Position numbers and translations under genes: made by a program. Positions 34,896 through 45,121 of a DNA stretch of 64,000 bases are shown here, in pieces (position 1 is the stretch's first letter; every line of letters begins with the position of its first letter). The notes beneath the pieces were generated by a model, which did no database searches, was not told the origin of the DNA, and saw nothing but the letters and a program-made list of their open reading frames with translations. This DNA is from Leeuwenhoekiella sp. (GTDB taxonomy: Bacteria > Bacteroidota > Bacteroidia > Flavobacteriales > Flavobacteriaceae): assembly GCA_002708845.1 (NCBI GenBank), contig PAPI01000027.1, positions 1 through 64,000 on the forward strand. Reading direction: 5' to 3'.

Positions 34896-36572
34896 CTAAG
34901 CCCTGTATTTACGCCTGCGCAGGAAGGTGTATAGCAGTCCAAAAATAAATAGAATCGCCAGCGGAAGCCCTATTGTCAAGGCTTGCCAAGTGGAGCGTTC
35001 GTTTGAAGTTTTCACAATATCGAGTGCCGGAAGCACAATTGTTTTGCTTCTAATGTTAATAAGACCTGAGTCGTCTAAAAGATAATTCACGGCATTGAGC
35101 AAAAATTCTTTGTTTCCGTATTCTTTAAAGCTAAACTTATCAAAACCCAATTCTAATGGTCTTCCGTTTTGATCTAAATCATTTTTGATAAAATCTCCAT
35201 CAGCAATTACCAGCATAGCATTGGATTTTGTTGCGCTTTCGCGAAAAGGAATGTTGCTGTTTTCAACCGGTAAGATTCGGTTTTTAAAGGCTGAGGAAAA
35301 TTGCCCTTCTACTAAAACAGCGAGATTTTGTGGGCCGGCAGCATAGCGATCAGGTGTAGGTTCTGTAGTAATGGACTCCAGTGTAATGGGCAGGGGCACG
35401 CCATCAACTTTAGATAGTTGTGAACTTTGGAGCAGTACGGTTTTTTCTAGTCCGTTATTGAGCAAATCAATTTGATTCACATACTCAAAAACTACGGGAT
35501 TATCAATATTGGTGTTGATGGGATGATTTTCTTCAGGAGTAACCAAAGGATAGAAAAACCAGGGTAACTGGGTGTACTGGGATTCACTGCCTTCACCACT
35601 GGCCAATACCAGTGGAGCTGCATAAAGATCTTCTACCAATACAGGATTGATACGTAAACCGTAATTGAAGAAAAAGTCGTTGAGATTGAGATCTCGGGCG
35701 GTTGCCAGAGCCATTCCATTACGTTTGTACAGGCTGTCTGTTTCCATAGCGACCTGATCAATTAAAAACAGGGATTTCCCGCCGTTTATAATGTACTGAT
35801 CCAAAGCATATTTTTCGACATCGGTAAAAGCCCGGGTAGGTTTCGCGGCTACAACCAGGTCAAATTTACTTAGCGCAGTCATTACCGTGTCTGCATTATG
35901 GTTTACTGAATCTAGCGGAAAGGGAGCGATAAAATAACTTTCCCTCAGCGTTCTAAAGATATCGGCAATGTATCGGTCTTGCAGTTCATCATTTCCTTTA
36001 AGCACGGCAATACGCTTGCTTTTAGGATTTAAAAGCTTGAAAAAAGCACCACTAAAAGCATATTCCAGATTTTGCACGGAGCGGCTTACAAACTCATCAG
36101 GGCTGGCGCCTAATGTTTTTTTCAATAAGGGAACAGTAACTGTCTTCCCCTGATAAGAAGCAATAGCCCAGGGAAAGATAAATTCCTGACTCACCTTCCC
36201 GTTATCACGCAATTGTACCTGCTGAGGCCGCATTCCACGATTATTAAAATCCTGAGCAATCTGTTCTATTGGTGCACCTTCAGGGACCGGATCTATAAAT
36301 GCGAATTTTATATTTGCATTCTTTGAAGCGTATTCTTCAAGCAACTGACGGGTTTCAATTTGCAATTTTTTAAAAGCGTCGGGTACGTTGCCTTCCAGAA
36401 AAACATCTACTACCAGAGGCTCTGTGGCCTTTGCAATGATTGTTTCTGAAGTTTCCGAGAGGGTGTAGCGACCGTCTTCGGTGAGGTCAAGTCTTAAGTA
36501 AAAGGAATTTGATAGCAACAAGACTGCTGCTAAAATGAGGACGAAAACCAGATAAGTGTATTTTGTTTTCAT
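34896..36572 (-). CDS. gldG: gliding motility ABC transporter component GldG
   Basis: 558 residues: one N-terminal helix (residues 7-24), a long periplasmic part with the GldG signatures LRLDLTEDGRYTLSETS and FLIDQVAM, and a C-terminal helix before RRRKYRA. GldG works with GldF and GldA as an ABC transporter needed for gliding in flavobacteria, possibly for a substrate of the adhesion machinery. Starts 1 bp after the gldF stop; the ATPase gldA is not in the window. Confidence 0.93.
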   Translation of the reverse strand: MKTKYTYLVFVLILAAVLLLSNSFYLRLDLTEDGRYTLSETSETIIAKATEPLVVDVFLEGNVPDAFKKLQIETRQLLEEYASKNANIKFAFIDPVPEGAPIEQIAQDFNNRGMRPQQVQLRDNGKVSQEFIFPWAIASYQGKTVTVPLLKKTLGASPDEFVSRSVQNLEYAFSGAFFKLLNPKSKRIAVLKGNDELQDRYIADIFRTLRESYFIAPFPLDSVNHNADTVMTALSKFDLVVAAKPTRAFTDVEKYALDQYIINGGKSLFLIDQVAMETDSLYKRNGMALATARDLNLNDFFFNYGLRINPVLVEDLYAAPLVLASGEGSESQYTQLPWFFYPLVTPEENHPINTNIDNPVVFEYVNQIDLLNNGLEKTVLLQSSQLSKVDGVPLPITLESITTEPTPDRYAAGPQNLAVLVEGQFSSAFKNRILPVENSNIPFRESATKSNAMLVIADGDFIKNDLDQNGRPLELGFDKFSFKEYGNKEFLLNAVNYLLDDSGLINIRSKTIVLPALDIVKTSNERSTWQALTIGLPLAILFIFGLLYTFLRRRKYRA

Positions 36573-36573
36573 C

Positions 36574-37293
36574 TCAAAGACTTTTAGATTCTAGTTTGAG
36601 CCGGGTTAGGGCTATAAAGATGGCAGTAATAGCAAGAAAATACACTAAATCCCTGCTGTCTAACACTCCACGTGATATACTTTCAAAATGCCTGCTGAGG
36701 CTCAGACTATTCAGTAATTCGGTATTTAAAAATGCGGAAAGCGCATCAAAACCAAAGTAAAACAGAAAGCACAGAAAAACAGCGATCAAAAAGGCTACAA
36801 TTTGATTTTCTGAAAGCATAGAGGCAAAGATTCCGATCGCGGTGTAAGCTGCCGCCAGAAATAAAAGCCCGAGATAGGAGCCTATCAATATGCCACTATC
36901 AAAATTACCGGGTGGGTTGCCAAGCTGATCTATCGCATACACATAAACCAATGTTGGTATTAACGCCAATACAATCAGCGTCAAAGCACCCAAAAATTTA
37001 CCCAGGATAAGTTGCAACGGACTAATGGGCCGTGCCAGCAGAAGTTCAAGAGTTCCCAGCCTGAGTTCATCACTAAAACTGCGCATCGTCACCGCCGGTA
37101 TCAGGAAAATAAAAATCCAGGGTGTGAGCTGAAAAAAGGGTGTGAGATCAGCAAAACCGTAATCAAAGATATTGAAGCCGGAATCGAACACCCATAAAAA
37201 CAAGCCATTGAGTATTAAAAACAGCCCAATCACGAGATAGCCTACCGGTGACGCAAAAAAGGAATGAAATTCTTTTTTTAAAATGCTAAACAT
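36574..37293 (-). CDS. gldF: gliding motility ABC transporter permease GldF
   Basis: 239 residues with six transmembrane helices, an ABC-2 type permease. The segment MRSFSDELRLGTLELLLARP is the coupling region typical of these permeases. Pairs with GldG; promoter probably upstream of the neighbouring oxidoreductase gene, 15 bp away. Confidence 0.93.
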   Translation of the reverse strand: MFSILKKEFHSFFASPVGYLVIGLFLILNGLFLWVFDSGFNIFDYGFADLTPFFQLTPWIFIFLIPAVTMRSFSDELRLGTLELLLARPISPLQLILGKFLGALTLIVLALIPTLVYVYAIDQLGNPPGNFDSGILIGSYLGLLFLAAAYTAIGIFASMLSENQIVAFLIAVFLCFLFYFGFDALSAFLNTELLNSLSLSRHFESISRGVLDSRDLVYFLAITAIFIALTRLKLESKSL

Positions 37294-37308
37294 AAATGCA
37301 GTGCCAGA

Positions 37309-38274
37309 TTATTTTTCGAGATCTGCAATGATTTTCATTGCGACCCGCAAGGCTTCTGTACCCTGTGCTAAGCTAACGACAGGCGTCTCATCTTGTTGTA
37401 TTGCTTTCGCGAAAGCGTTGAGTTCATCAAGAATTGCGTTATTCGGCTCTACATCGGGGTTGTCAAAGTAAATTTGTTTTTTGACTCCTTCGGCATTCTG
37501 AAGAATCATCGCGAAATCATCGGGACTTTCAAGAGCATCTTTCATACGTACCACCTCACATTTTTTCTCCAGAAAATCAACCGAAATGTAGGCGTCTCTT
37601 TGGAAGAAACGGGCTTTCCGCATTTTTTTCATCGAAATTCTGCTGGCGGTAAGATTGGCTACGCAGCCATTTGCAAACTCGATACGTGCATTGGCTATAT
37701 CTGGCGTGTCACTGATAACCGAAACCCCCGAAGCAGAGATACTTTTTACCTCGCTTTGCACAACACTAAGAATGGCATCAATGTCATGTATCATCAAATC
37801 AAGCACAACAGGTACATCAGTGCCCCGTGGATTAAATTCCGCCAGGCGATGCGCCTCAATAAACATCGGGTTATCAATAAGGTCGTTAACTGCAGTAAAA
37901 GCTGGGTTAAAACGTTCTACGTGACCAACCTGGCCGCGAACTCCGTGTTTTTTTGCCAGTTCGCGTATCGCAACAGCCTGTTCTACGGTTTGGGTAATGG
38001 GTTTTTCAATAAACAAATGTTTACCGGCTTTAATCACCTGCTCTGCACAATCATAATGATGGGTGGTTGGCGTCACTACATCGATCATATCGCAGGCTTC
38101 AATAAGAGCTTGCATGGTAGGAAAAAGGGTGTAACCAAATTCTTCGGCTACCGCGGCAGCAACCGATTCAGACTCGTCGTAAAAACCTACGAGTTCATAA
38201 TATTCAGATTGTTGTAATAGTTTCAGGTGTATTTTACCCAGGTGACCTGCACCCAGAACGCCGGCTTTAAGCAT
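37309..38274 (-). CDS. Gfo/Idh/MocA family oxidoreductase
   Basis: 321 residues. N-terminal Rossmann fold with GAGHLGKIHLK (NAD(P) binding), then HLFIEKPITQ, the EKP motif with the catalytic Lys near residue 93. The C-terminal domain has HDIDAILSVV, which supplies the His/Asp pair. Substrate unknown. It precedes gldF by 15 bp and is likely cotranscribed, a gene order I recall in other flavobacteria. Confidence 0.88.
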   Translation of the reverse strand: MLKAGVLGAGHLGKIHLKLLQQSEYYELVGFYDESESVAAAVAEEFGYTLFPTMQALIEACDMIDVVTPTTHHYDCAEQVIKAGKHLFIEKPITQTVEQAVAIRELAKKHGVRGQVGHVERFNPAFTAVNDLIDNPMFIEAHRLAEFNPRGTDVPVVLDLMIHDIDAILSVVQSEVKSISASGVSVISDTPDIANARIEFANGCVANLTASRISMKKMRKARFFQRDAYISVDFLEKKCEVVRMKDALESPDDFAMILQNAEGVKKQIYFDNPDVEPNNAILDELNAFAKAIQQDETPVVSLAQGTEALRVAMKIIADLEK

Positions 38275-38533
38275 AAACTCTTTATTTTACTCAACAGGTG
38301 AGCGTGAAGTTTCCGGTTAAGGAAACGTTGTTTTTTATTTTCATCAAAAGCTGATGACTCATACAAAAATAGGTTTTCTGACCGACAATAGAGAGGAAAC
38401 TGCTTTGTTGCAGTGGTATAAACTTTAATGCAATTATATTCAGGCATTCATTTTAATACAAACCCGTTTAGCTGTTGAAAAATTATGGTTTAAACACTGG
38501 CAAGAGTGGGAATGCTTTGTTTATTTTAGCGCT

Positions 38534-39175
38534 ATGAATGATACTACACGTCACCAGGGAAAGCGCCGTTTACTGGCACAGATTGTAGAAAAAAAAGGGG
38601 TTAAAGATCCATTGGTTCTTGAAGCTATACGCAAAATTCCCCGTCATTTTTTTATGGATAGCAGTTTTGAAGATCACGCCTATCAGGACAAAGCATTTCC
38701 TATAGCCGCAGATCAGACGATTTCTCAGCCTTACACAGTTGGTTTTCAAACGGAATTATTACAGATTAAAAAAGGAGATAAAATCCTGGAAATAGGTACG
38801 GGTAGTGGGTATCAAACCGCCGTACTCTGTGAAGTGGGAGCTAAGGTGTATAGTATAGAACGCCAACAGGAATTATTTAAAAAGACTAAAAATTTCCTGA
38901 CGAAATTGGGTTATCGCCCCAAACGACTGAGTTTTGGTGATGGTTATCTGGGAATGCCGGAATTTGCTCCGTTTGACGGAATCATCGTAACCGCGGGAGC
39001 ACCTTATATTCCTAAACCTCTTTTAGCACAACTGAAAATAGGCGGGAAGCTGGTTATTCCGGTGGGGGAAGACGTGCAGACGATGACACGCATCATCCGA
39101 AAATCAGAAACCGAATTTGAGAAAAAGGAATACGGTGAATTTCGGTTTGTACCTTTATTAGAGGATAAAAATTAA
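38534..39175 (+). CDS. pcm: protein-L-isoaspartate O-methyltransferase
   Basis: 213 residues. Motifs: DQTISQPYTVGFQTELL (substrate side), LEIGTGSGYQTAVL (SAM-binding motif I, near residue 80) and FDGIIVTAGAP. It methylates damaged isoaspartyl residues so that they can revert. The 259-bp space upstream (38275-38533) shows a weak promoter (TTTATTTTAG before the ATG) and no other gene. Confidence 0.92.
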   Translation: MNDTTRHQGKRRLLAQIVEKKGVKDPLVLEAIRKIPRHFFMDSSFEDHAYQDKAFPIAADQTISQPYTVGFQTELLQIKKGDKILEIGTGSGYQTAVLCEVGAKVYSIERQQELFKKTKNFLTKLGYRPKRLSFGDGYLGMPEFAPFDGIIVTAGAPYIPKPLLAQLKIGGKLVIPVGEDVQTMTRIIRKSETEFEKKEYGEFRFVPLLEDKN

Positions 39176-39237
39176 ACCTTAAAGGCTTTAATGAGTTCTC
39201 TTAAAGAGTACTAAAAAGCTTTCGCAAAAATAAAATG

Positions 39238-39462
39238 TTATCCCCGTAATTGCTGATAAGTATAATAATACCAGCCCAGGCCAACTGCTGAAAGTAGAGC
39301 AATCGCATACACAGGAATAAACTTCAATTCAACCAGTTCTACCGGCTTTACCTGAGTAAGGGCGAAGCCTACCAAAGCGATACCTGTTATCCAGGCGATA
39401 CTGGCGCCAAGAAGTTGTTTTGCTATTCGTTTACGGGTGTTTTTTCTGCGTTGCTCTTTCAT
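39238..39462 (-). CDS. small two-helix membrane protein
   Basis: 74 residues: basic N-terminus (KEQRRKNTRKRIAK), two transmembrane helices (about 18-35 and 47-65) and a short tail. No family recognised. Overlaps nothing; convergent with pcm. Confidence 0.6.
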   Translation of the reverse strand: MKEQRRKNTRKRIAKQLLGASIAWITGIALVGFALTQVKPVELVELKFIPVYAIALLSAVGLGWYYYTYQQLRG

Positions 39463-39540
39463 AATCCTAAATTCTTAACTGTTAAAATTTACAAAACGAA
39501 ACGCAAAGCGCCAAAAATCGATTTGACAGGTCCATAAAAA

Positions 39541-39570
39541 AGCCTCGTAAACTTTTGGTTTTACGAGGCT
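39541..39570 (-). terminator. terminator of the BNR-repeat gene
   Basis: AGCCTCGTAAA / TTTACGAGGCT with loop CTTTTGGT, followed on the minus strand by TTTTTTATGG. Confidence 0.8.
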
Positions 39571-39591
39571 GATTTTTATTTAGAAAAAGAA

Positions 39592-42500
39592 TTATTCTGC
39601 TATAAAAACTTCTTTAGATTTAAAATTTACAGGTTCCTTTTCTGCCTTATTTAATTCCTCGTTTAGGGTCTCGAGGTATTTCTTTTCGATTTTATTAAAG
39701 GTTTTCCACGCATCTTTGATTTGCTCTTCATAAGTTTCTGCATTGCGATAGAATACCGGGGCAGGTTTTTCAAAGGCACCGGCCACATTGTTGTAGAGTT
39801 CACTCAACTTTTCGCGCAATTCGGGCTCTGCTTCCTGTACATAGCGGTCGCCAATTGTTATAACCAGGTTTTTTTTCAAACTCGTAAGCTCGCCTTTTGC
39901 TTTCTTCGCCTTCTTAGAATCCAGCCCTTCTAGCTTTTCGACCCAATGATCAATGCGATATCCCAGATAGGCCAGATCTTCCACATCATCAAAAAGACGC
40001 CGGGTTAACTCGCGTTGTGCCTTGCGATCTGCGGGACTAAGCGTTGAATTAGGATCATTTTCTACATTAATCGTATGCTCGTAGGTGTCTTTACCTTTAT
40101 TAATAACAACCTTGTAAGTGCCTGCCTCTGCATAAGGAGCTGCCACAAAAGAAGGTATTTTCCCAACCGCTACTTTAGGAGCTTTTTTCAGCTGATCCCA
40201 AAGAACGATATTGAGACCTTTAGATTTTCCGGGAGCGGGTTCTGCAATCACATTGCCCTCCATATCCTGAATTTCCATAGTCATTTTACCAAAGGTGTGA
40301 CGTTTTTTGAGGTAATACATAATCTTAGCCTGCTTACTGGGGTTAGGCCCTACAAACTGCGTTTCGGTACTGGTGCTGCCAAAGCCTGAGCTTTCATCTA
40401 TAATTCCCGATGATGTTTCAAAAAAGTGCAGGTCCTTCGCTAAAACTTCCTGATTGATTTGTCTTAAGGGCGAAATGTCATCGATGATGATTACACCACG
40501 ACCGTGGGTACCTAAGACTAAATCTGAAGTTTGCTTTTGGAGCTCAATATAATGTACGGCTACCGGTGGAAGGTTATTTGTAAAATGTGACCAGTGTTTC
40601 CCTCCGTCAACGGTGATAAACAGACCAAATTCAGTGCCTAAAAATAAGAGGTCTTCGCTCTCGTAGTCTTCCTGAATGTTTCGGGCGAAACCTTTAATCT
40701 CATCGGTTACCAAAGAGCTCCAGGTTTTACCGAAATCGGTAGTTTTATATACATAGGTGTTCATGTCGCCGGTTGCGTGACCGTCAAAAACGGCGTAGGC
40801 TGTACCCGGGTTGTGAACGCTGGCTTCAATATGATATACCCAGGTGTTTTCCGGTAAATTTGGAATATTTTCGACCAAATTAGTCCAGGTTTTACCGCCG
40901 TCCTGAGTAAGTTGTACATTACCATCATCAGTTCCTACCCAGATGATATTTTCATCTAAAGGAGACTCGGCAATGGTAAAGATGGTCGTGTGTGTCTCAG
41001 CACCCGATTTGTCAAGAGACAAACCACCAGATTCTAAATCCTGCTTTTTAGGATCGTTTGTGGTCAGGTCTGGTGAAATCTTAACCCAGGTATCGCCCAT
41101 ATCTTCACTTTTATGCAGATACTGGCTTCCCATATAAAAACGGTCTGGCGCGTGAGCTGAGATGGCCATTGGCGCATTCCAGTTAAAACGTAATTTCTCA
41201 TCGCCCTCAGGCTGTGGAGCTACATTTTTGGTCTGGTTACGCTCGGTATTGTAGCGCCATACGGTTTGTGCACCCTGCATTTCAGAATAAATATACGGCT
41301 TGGTTGGGTGTTTCAATACACGAAAACCATCACCCTGACCTATACGCTCCCAGTCGCGGGCCTCAATTCCCCCAGGTGAGGCTGAAGGACCGTACCACGA
41401 ACCATTATCCTGCAAACCACCATAAATGTTATACGGAGTAGCATCATCAACCGAAACCTGATAAAACTGTGAAACCGGTAAATCTTCTACCATTTCAAAA
41501 GTAGCGCCACCATCCCAACTGCGGTAGACACCGCCGTCTGTTGCGGTATACATGCGATCACTGTCTTTTAAGTCAAAGACGATATCGTGAATGTCCGAGT
41601 GTTGGTAGCCCAAATCTGTAAAGGTCTTTCCGCCGTCACGGGATAATGAACCGCTCAAGCCGCCCTTGACCACAATATCCGGGTTCTTAGGATCTACTAC
41701 CAGTCGCGCAAAATAAAAGGGGCGTACGGTAAGACCGAAATCATTATTGAGGTGTTCCCAACTTTCCCCGGCATCTGTAGATTTGTAGAGTCCGTTAGTT
41801 TTTTCACTAGCCGTTTCTACGGCAGCATATAGAATATTAGGCTCCGATGGAGCAATAGCAATCGCGATGCGACCCAAATCCCCTTCAGGAATACCATTTT
41901 GAATTTTATTCCATGTTTTGCCGGCATCGGTGCTTTTAAAAATGCCGCTCGTTGCTCCACCCGAATCAAAACCCCAGGGTGTTCTGCGGAATTTCCACAT
42001 AGAAGCATACAATACATTAGGATTTTCGGGGTCCATAATTAAATCTGCGGCTCCGGTTGAATTATCTGTATAAAGTACTTTTTCCCAGGTAGCTCCTCCG
42101 TCAATACTTTTATAGATACCACGGTCTTCACTGTCGCTCCAGAGTGCACCTAAAACGGCTACGTACATTTCCTGATTATTTTCCGGATTGATCACAATAG
42201 CACTTATGCGCTCTGAGTTTTCAAAACCAACATTTTTCCAGGTTGCGCCGCCGTCTGTAGACTTATAGAGCCCGTCACCGAGGCTCACCGAGTTGCGGGT
42301 CCAGATTTCCCCTGTGCCGACCCAAACGGTTTTATCGGGATCGGTAGGGTCTATTTCGATAGCTCCTATAGACTGCGCGTGTTCGTCAAAAATAGGTTCA
42401 AAAGTGGCGCCGCCATTTTCGGTTTTCCAAACACCGCCGCCAGCAGCACCGGCGTATAAAATGCGGTTGTTTGTAGGATGCGCCTCCAGATCTATAAAGC

Positions 42501-42642
42501 GGCCGCTCATCAAAGCTGGGCCAATTTGACGGGCTTTGAGATCGCCAAAAAGCTGCTTACCCGAAAGCGTAATTTCTTCCTGTGCCTCAACAGACGCAAG
42601 CGTCATAAGTGCACCGGTAAGACTGAGTAGTATTTTTTTCAT
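39592..42642 (-). CDS. secreted BNR / sortilin-VPS10 type beta-propeller protein
   Basis: 1016 residues with a signal peptide (cut after SVEAQ, residue 20). About ten BNR-like Asp-box units (YKSTDGGATWKN, FKSTDAGKTWNK, YKSTDAGESWEH, TQDGGKTWTN, TTDFGKTWSS) build one or two propellers related to the sortilin VPS10 domain, followed by a C-terminal part with a FlgD-like fold (about 750-850) and a helical end. Members of this group are annotated as glycosyl hydrolases, but I see no catalytic residues that support this. No C-terminal secretion domain is evident. Own terminator. Confidence 0.85.
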   Translation of the reverse strand: MKKILLSLTGALMTLASVEAQEEITLSGKQLFGDLKARQIGPALMSGRFIDLEAHPTNNRILYAGAAGGGVWKTENGGATFEPIFDEHAQSIGAIEIDPTDPDKTVWVGTGEIWTRNSVSLGDGLYKSTDGGATWKNVGFENSERISAIVINPENNQEMYVAVLGALWSDSEDRGIYKSIDGGATWEKVLYTDNSTGAADLIMDPENPNVLYASMWKFRRTPWGFDSGGATSGIFKSTDAGKTWNKIQNGIPEGDLGRIAIAIAPSEPNILYAAVETASEKTNGLYKSTDAGESWEHLNNDFGLTVRPFYFARLVVDPKNPDIVVKGGLSGSLSRDGGKTFTDLGYQHSDIHDIVFDLKDSDRMYTATDGGVYRSWDGGATFEMVEDLPVSQFYQVSVDDATPYNIYGGLQDNGSWYGPSASPGGIEARDWERIGQGDGFRVLKHPTKPYIYSEMQGAQTVWRYNTERNQTKNVAPQPEGDEKLRFNWNAPMAISAHAPDRFYMGSQYLHKSEDMGDTWVKISPDLTTNDPKKQDLESGGLSLDKSGAETHTTIFTIAESPLDENIIWVGTDDGNVQLTQDGGKTWTNLVENIPNLPENTWVYHIEASVHNPGTAYAVFDGHATGDMNTYVYKTTDFGKTWSSLVTDEIKGFARNIQEDYESEDLLFLGTEFGLFITVDGGKHWSHFTNNLPPVAVHYIELQKQTSDLVLGTHGRGVIIIDDISPLRQINQEVLAKDLHFFETSSGIIDESSGFGSTSTETQFVGPNPSKQAKIMYYLKKRHTFGKMTMEIQDMEGNVIAEPAPGKSKGLNIVLWDQLKKAPKVAVGKIPSFVAAPYAEAGTYKVVINKGKDTYEHTINVENDPNSTLSPADRKAQRELTRRLFDDVEDLAYLGYRIDHWVEKLEGLDSKKAKKAKGELTSLKKNLVITIGDRYVQEAEPELREKLSELYNNVAGAFEKPAPVFYRNAETYEEQIKDAWKTFNKIEKKYLETLNEELNKAEKEPVNFKSKEVFIAE

Positions 42643-42737
42643 CGTTGTTAGTATTATGAACTATCGGAGCTGTTAGTACTCCGGTAAGCACGGTTCAATA
42701 GGCTTATTAAAGCACTTCAGGTTTTGAGCCTTTAACT

Positions 42738-42773
42738 AAAAAAGGTGCCAAAACGTTGTAAAGGCACCTTTTT
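42738..42773 (-). terminator. terminator of the LolA-like gene
   Basis: AAAAAAGGTGCC / GGCACCTTTTT with an 11-13 nt loop, 55 bp after the stop codon at 42828. Confidence 0.8.
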
Positions 42774-42827
42774 AGGATATTAACTTAAGCTTTTAAAGTC
42801 CTTTTAAGGGATTTTATAGTTGAACAA

Positions 42828-43544
42828 TTATTCTTCCGGAAATTCAAAAATGCTTTCATCGATCTCAGGATTTACAACAATTTCACTCATTTGAAAAGGT
42901 TGTCCGGCCTGGCTCATCGCAAAAGGAAAGTAAAGACCTTCCACTTCCTGATAATCGCTCATTGTAATATTGATGGGCTGTCCCATTTGAGTTGTTTCGA
43001 TAGCGATGGGCACATAGGAGTCCTGATCAAAGTAGTAGTAGCTGATGCTTGGCGTTTCAACACCATTCATCATAACCGGCTCCTGAGTAATTTTTACTTT
43101 ATAGGTTTCTGCACCGTCTTTAGTCTCAGTACCTACATACTCCACTTCATATCCATTTTCTTTGTAGTGAAGGAGGGGAGAAGGGAAGTCATTGTTGTTG
43201 AGCTTCATATTGTTGCTCATTTCTTCAGAAGCTTTCTCAGGCTTCATTGACATAAAGTTTGTTGTCCATAAAGTCTCTCCATCAAAAGCCATTTGCGTGA
43301 TTTTTTGACCGTTAAACTCAATAACCACGGCTTGTTTACCGTCTTTGGTGTTGTAAACGGTCACAGGGATAGACATTCCGCCTTGATTAACCGTAGCGCT
43401 CATTTTTGTAGCTTCTACATCATTCCAGGCATCACCACCGGTATTTTCGATGTAGGTGCTGATGATTTCATCTGCTGTTTGTGCAGAGAGCGGCATAGCG
43501 ATTGCCACAACAGCAAGAATAAATAAGGTTTTAACGAGTTTCAT
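42828..43544 (-). CDS. LolA-like outer membrane lipoprotein-sorting related protein
   Basis: 238 residues, signal peptide ending in LSAQ (residue 22), then DEIISTYIENTGGDAWNDV and long beta strands (KQAVVIEFNGQKITQMAFDG; YYYFDQDSYVPIAIET; YQEVEGLYFPFAM). This fits the LolA/LolB-like fold group found in many Bacteroidota exported proteins. It is not convincingly a true LolA chaperone. Single gene. Confidence 0.7.
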   Translation of the reverse strand: MKLVKTLFILAVVAIAMPLSAQTADEIISTYIENTGGDAWNDVEATKMSATVNQGGMSIPVTVYNTKDGKQAVVIEFNGQKITQMAFDGETLWTTNFMSMKPEKASEEMSNNMKLNNNDFPSPLLHYKENGYEVEYVGTETKDGAETYKVKITQEPVMMNGVETPSISYYYFDQDSYVPIAIETTQMGQPINITMSDYQEVEGLYFPFAMSQAGQPFQMSEIVVNPEIDESIFEFPEE

Positions 43545-43716
43545 AAATTTCAGTTTTAGATTCTTTGCGAGTAAGACATCAATTGTGCCATTCTGTTACA
43601 CAATCTACTCATAAAAATTAAAAATACAGGATTTTCCTAAAACCTCTTCTTGTGACCTCTTTGTTTCAGTTTGGGATTTATATCTTTAGAGAGCAAATAT
43701 ATTTAGCATTAGATTC

Positions 43717-44610
43717 ATGAAATTTGGTAAAGTAGAAAACCCGGAAGAAATTGATTTTACACTTCCTCCTGATCATCCCGATACGCAGGTGGTTTTAAAT
43801 AGCAAAGCGAAAAATTCAAAACCCCAATTGTATGTGGGTTGCGCCAAATGGAATAAGCAGGATTTGAAGAATTTCTATCCAAGAGGCACCAAAGACGAAT
43901 TGGGTTATTACTCGCGTCAGTTTAATTCCATAGAACTGAATGCTACTTTTTACAGGCTGTTCCCTAAAGATCAGTTTGAAAAATGGCAGGAGAAAGTGCC
44001 GGATGGTTTTAAGTTTTTTCCGAAAATCACGCAAACCATCAGTCATTTGAAACGGCTTATAGATGCCGAAAAATTACTGCCCGAGTATTTGGATCATACC
44101 CTCTTGCTCAAAGAAAATCTGGGCACCGTATTTCTTCAAATGCACAATAACTTTGCCCCAAAAGATTGGGACCGGGTGGTCAATTTTGTTGATGCCTGGC
44201 CCAAAGAAGTTCCACTGGCAATCGAGTTTAGACATACCGACTGGTTTAATACACCCGAGGTTTCAGATAAATTGTATTATTTGCTGGAAGAAAACGGTAT
44301 CAGCAATGTCCTGGTAGATACTGCCGGAAGAAGGGATATAATGCACATGCGAATGACTAATGACGAAGCTTTTATACGTTTTGTGGGAGCCAATCATCCC
44401 AGCGATTACGATCGCCTGGACGCCTGGGTTGATCGTTTGGAAACCTGGATAAATCAGGGAATTAGCCAAATTGATTTTTTCATTCATCAAAATGTGGAAA
44501 AAGAATCACCCTTACTGGCCACTCATTTTATAAAGCAGATGAACAGCCATTTTGACTTTAATTTAAAAATACCGGGTAAGGATGGAGATGCGCCTACACT
44601 TGATCTCTGA
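43717..44610 (+). CDS. DUF72 family protein
   Basis: 297 residues, TIM-barrel-like DUF72. Hallmarks: YVGCAKWNKQDLKNFYP, FNSIELNATFYRL and FKFFPKITQTISH. Function unknown; some members are placed near radical or stress genes. Followed closely by gluconokinase (20 bp) but probably not part of that pathway. Confidence 0.88.
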   Translation: MKFGKVENPEEIDFTLPPDHPDTQVVLNSKAKNSKPQLYVGCAKWNKQDLKNFYPRGTKDELGYYSRQFNSIELNATFYRLFPKDQFEKWQEKVPDGFKFFPKITQTISHLKRLIDAEKLLPEYLDHTLLLKENLGTVFLQMHNNFAPKDWDRVVNFVDAWPKEVPLAIEFRHTDWFNTPEVSDKLYYLLEENGISNVLVDTAGRRDIMHMRMTNDEAFIRFVGANHPSDYDRLDAWVDRLETWINQGISQIDFFIHQNVEKESPLLATHFIKQMNSHFDFNLKIPGKDGDAPTLDL

Positions 44611-44629
44611 AACCTAAAAAACACACTTG

Positions 44630-45112
44630 ATGAAACAAAATGTAATACTAGTTGCCGGCGTCTCCGGAAGCGGAAAAAGTACAATTGGCAAACTACTTGC
44701 AGACCGGCTGGGTCTGCCCTTTAAAGATGCCGATGATTACCATCCGCAGGCTAATGTAGATAAAATGGCGGCAGGTCACCCGCTTAATGATGCTGATCGC
44801 AAACCTTGGCTGGAGACCTTGGCTCTCGAGATGGAAAAATGGAGTAAAGGTTCTGGTGCTGTCCTGGCTTGCTCTGCTTTGAAAGAGTCCTATCGCGAGT
44901 TGCTTTCTCAAAAAGTAACCCCACAATGGGTTTTTCTTGACGGTTCGTTTGAATTATTAAAATCCCGCCTGGATAACCGCAAGGGACATTTTTTTAATTC
45001 TGAATTGTTACAATCTCAACTGGATACACTCGAAGAACCGGATTATGGGATACACGTTTCTATTGAGCCTAGTCCGGAGGCCATTGTTGACGAAATCCTC
45101 AAAAAACTTTAA
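44630..45112 (+). CDS. gntK: gluconokinase
   Basis: 160 residues; ATG at 44630 chosen over the TTG one codon upstream. P-loop GVSGSGKS at residues 10-17, then KDADDYHPQANVDKMAAGHPL, which is the gluconate-binding signature of the family, and ACSALKESYR. It phosphorylates gluconate to 6-phosphogluconate. Operon with the permease gene 9 bp downstream. Confidence 0.93.
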   Translation: MKQNVILVAGVSGSGKSTIGKLLADRLGLPFKDADDYHPQANVDKMAAGHPLNDADRKPWLETLALEMEKWSKGSGAVLACSALKESYRELLSQKVTPQWVFLDGSFELLKSRLDNRKGHFFNSELLQSQLDTLEEPDYGIHVSIEPSPEAIVDEILKKL

Positions 45113-45121
45113 GAACTGTCT

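Noticed and set aside
37393-38217. Open frame of 274 codons on the plus strand
   Set aside because: It lies opposite the Gfo/Idh/MocA oxidoreductase gene, whose motifs are clear; an antisense shadow.
39592-42642. Calling the BNR/sortilin protein a glycosyl hydrolase
   Set aside because: Asp-box propeller repeats alone do not show catalysis, and sialidase-type catalytic residues were not found.
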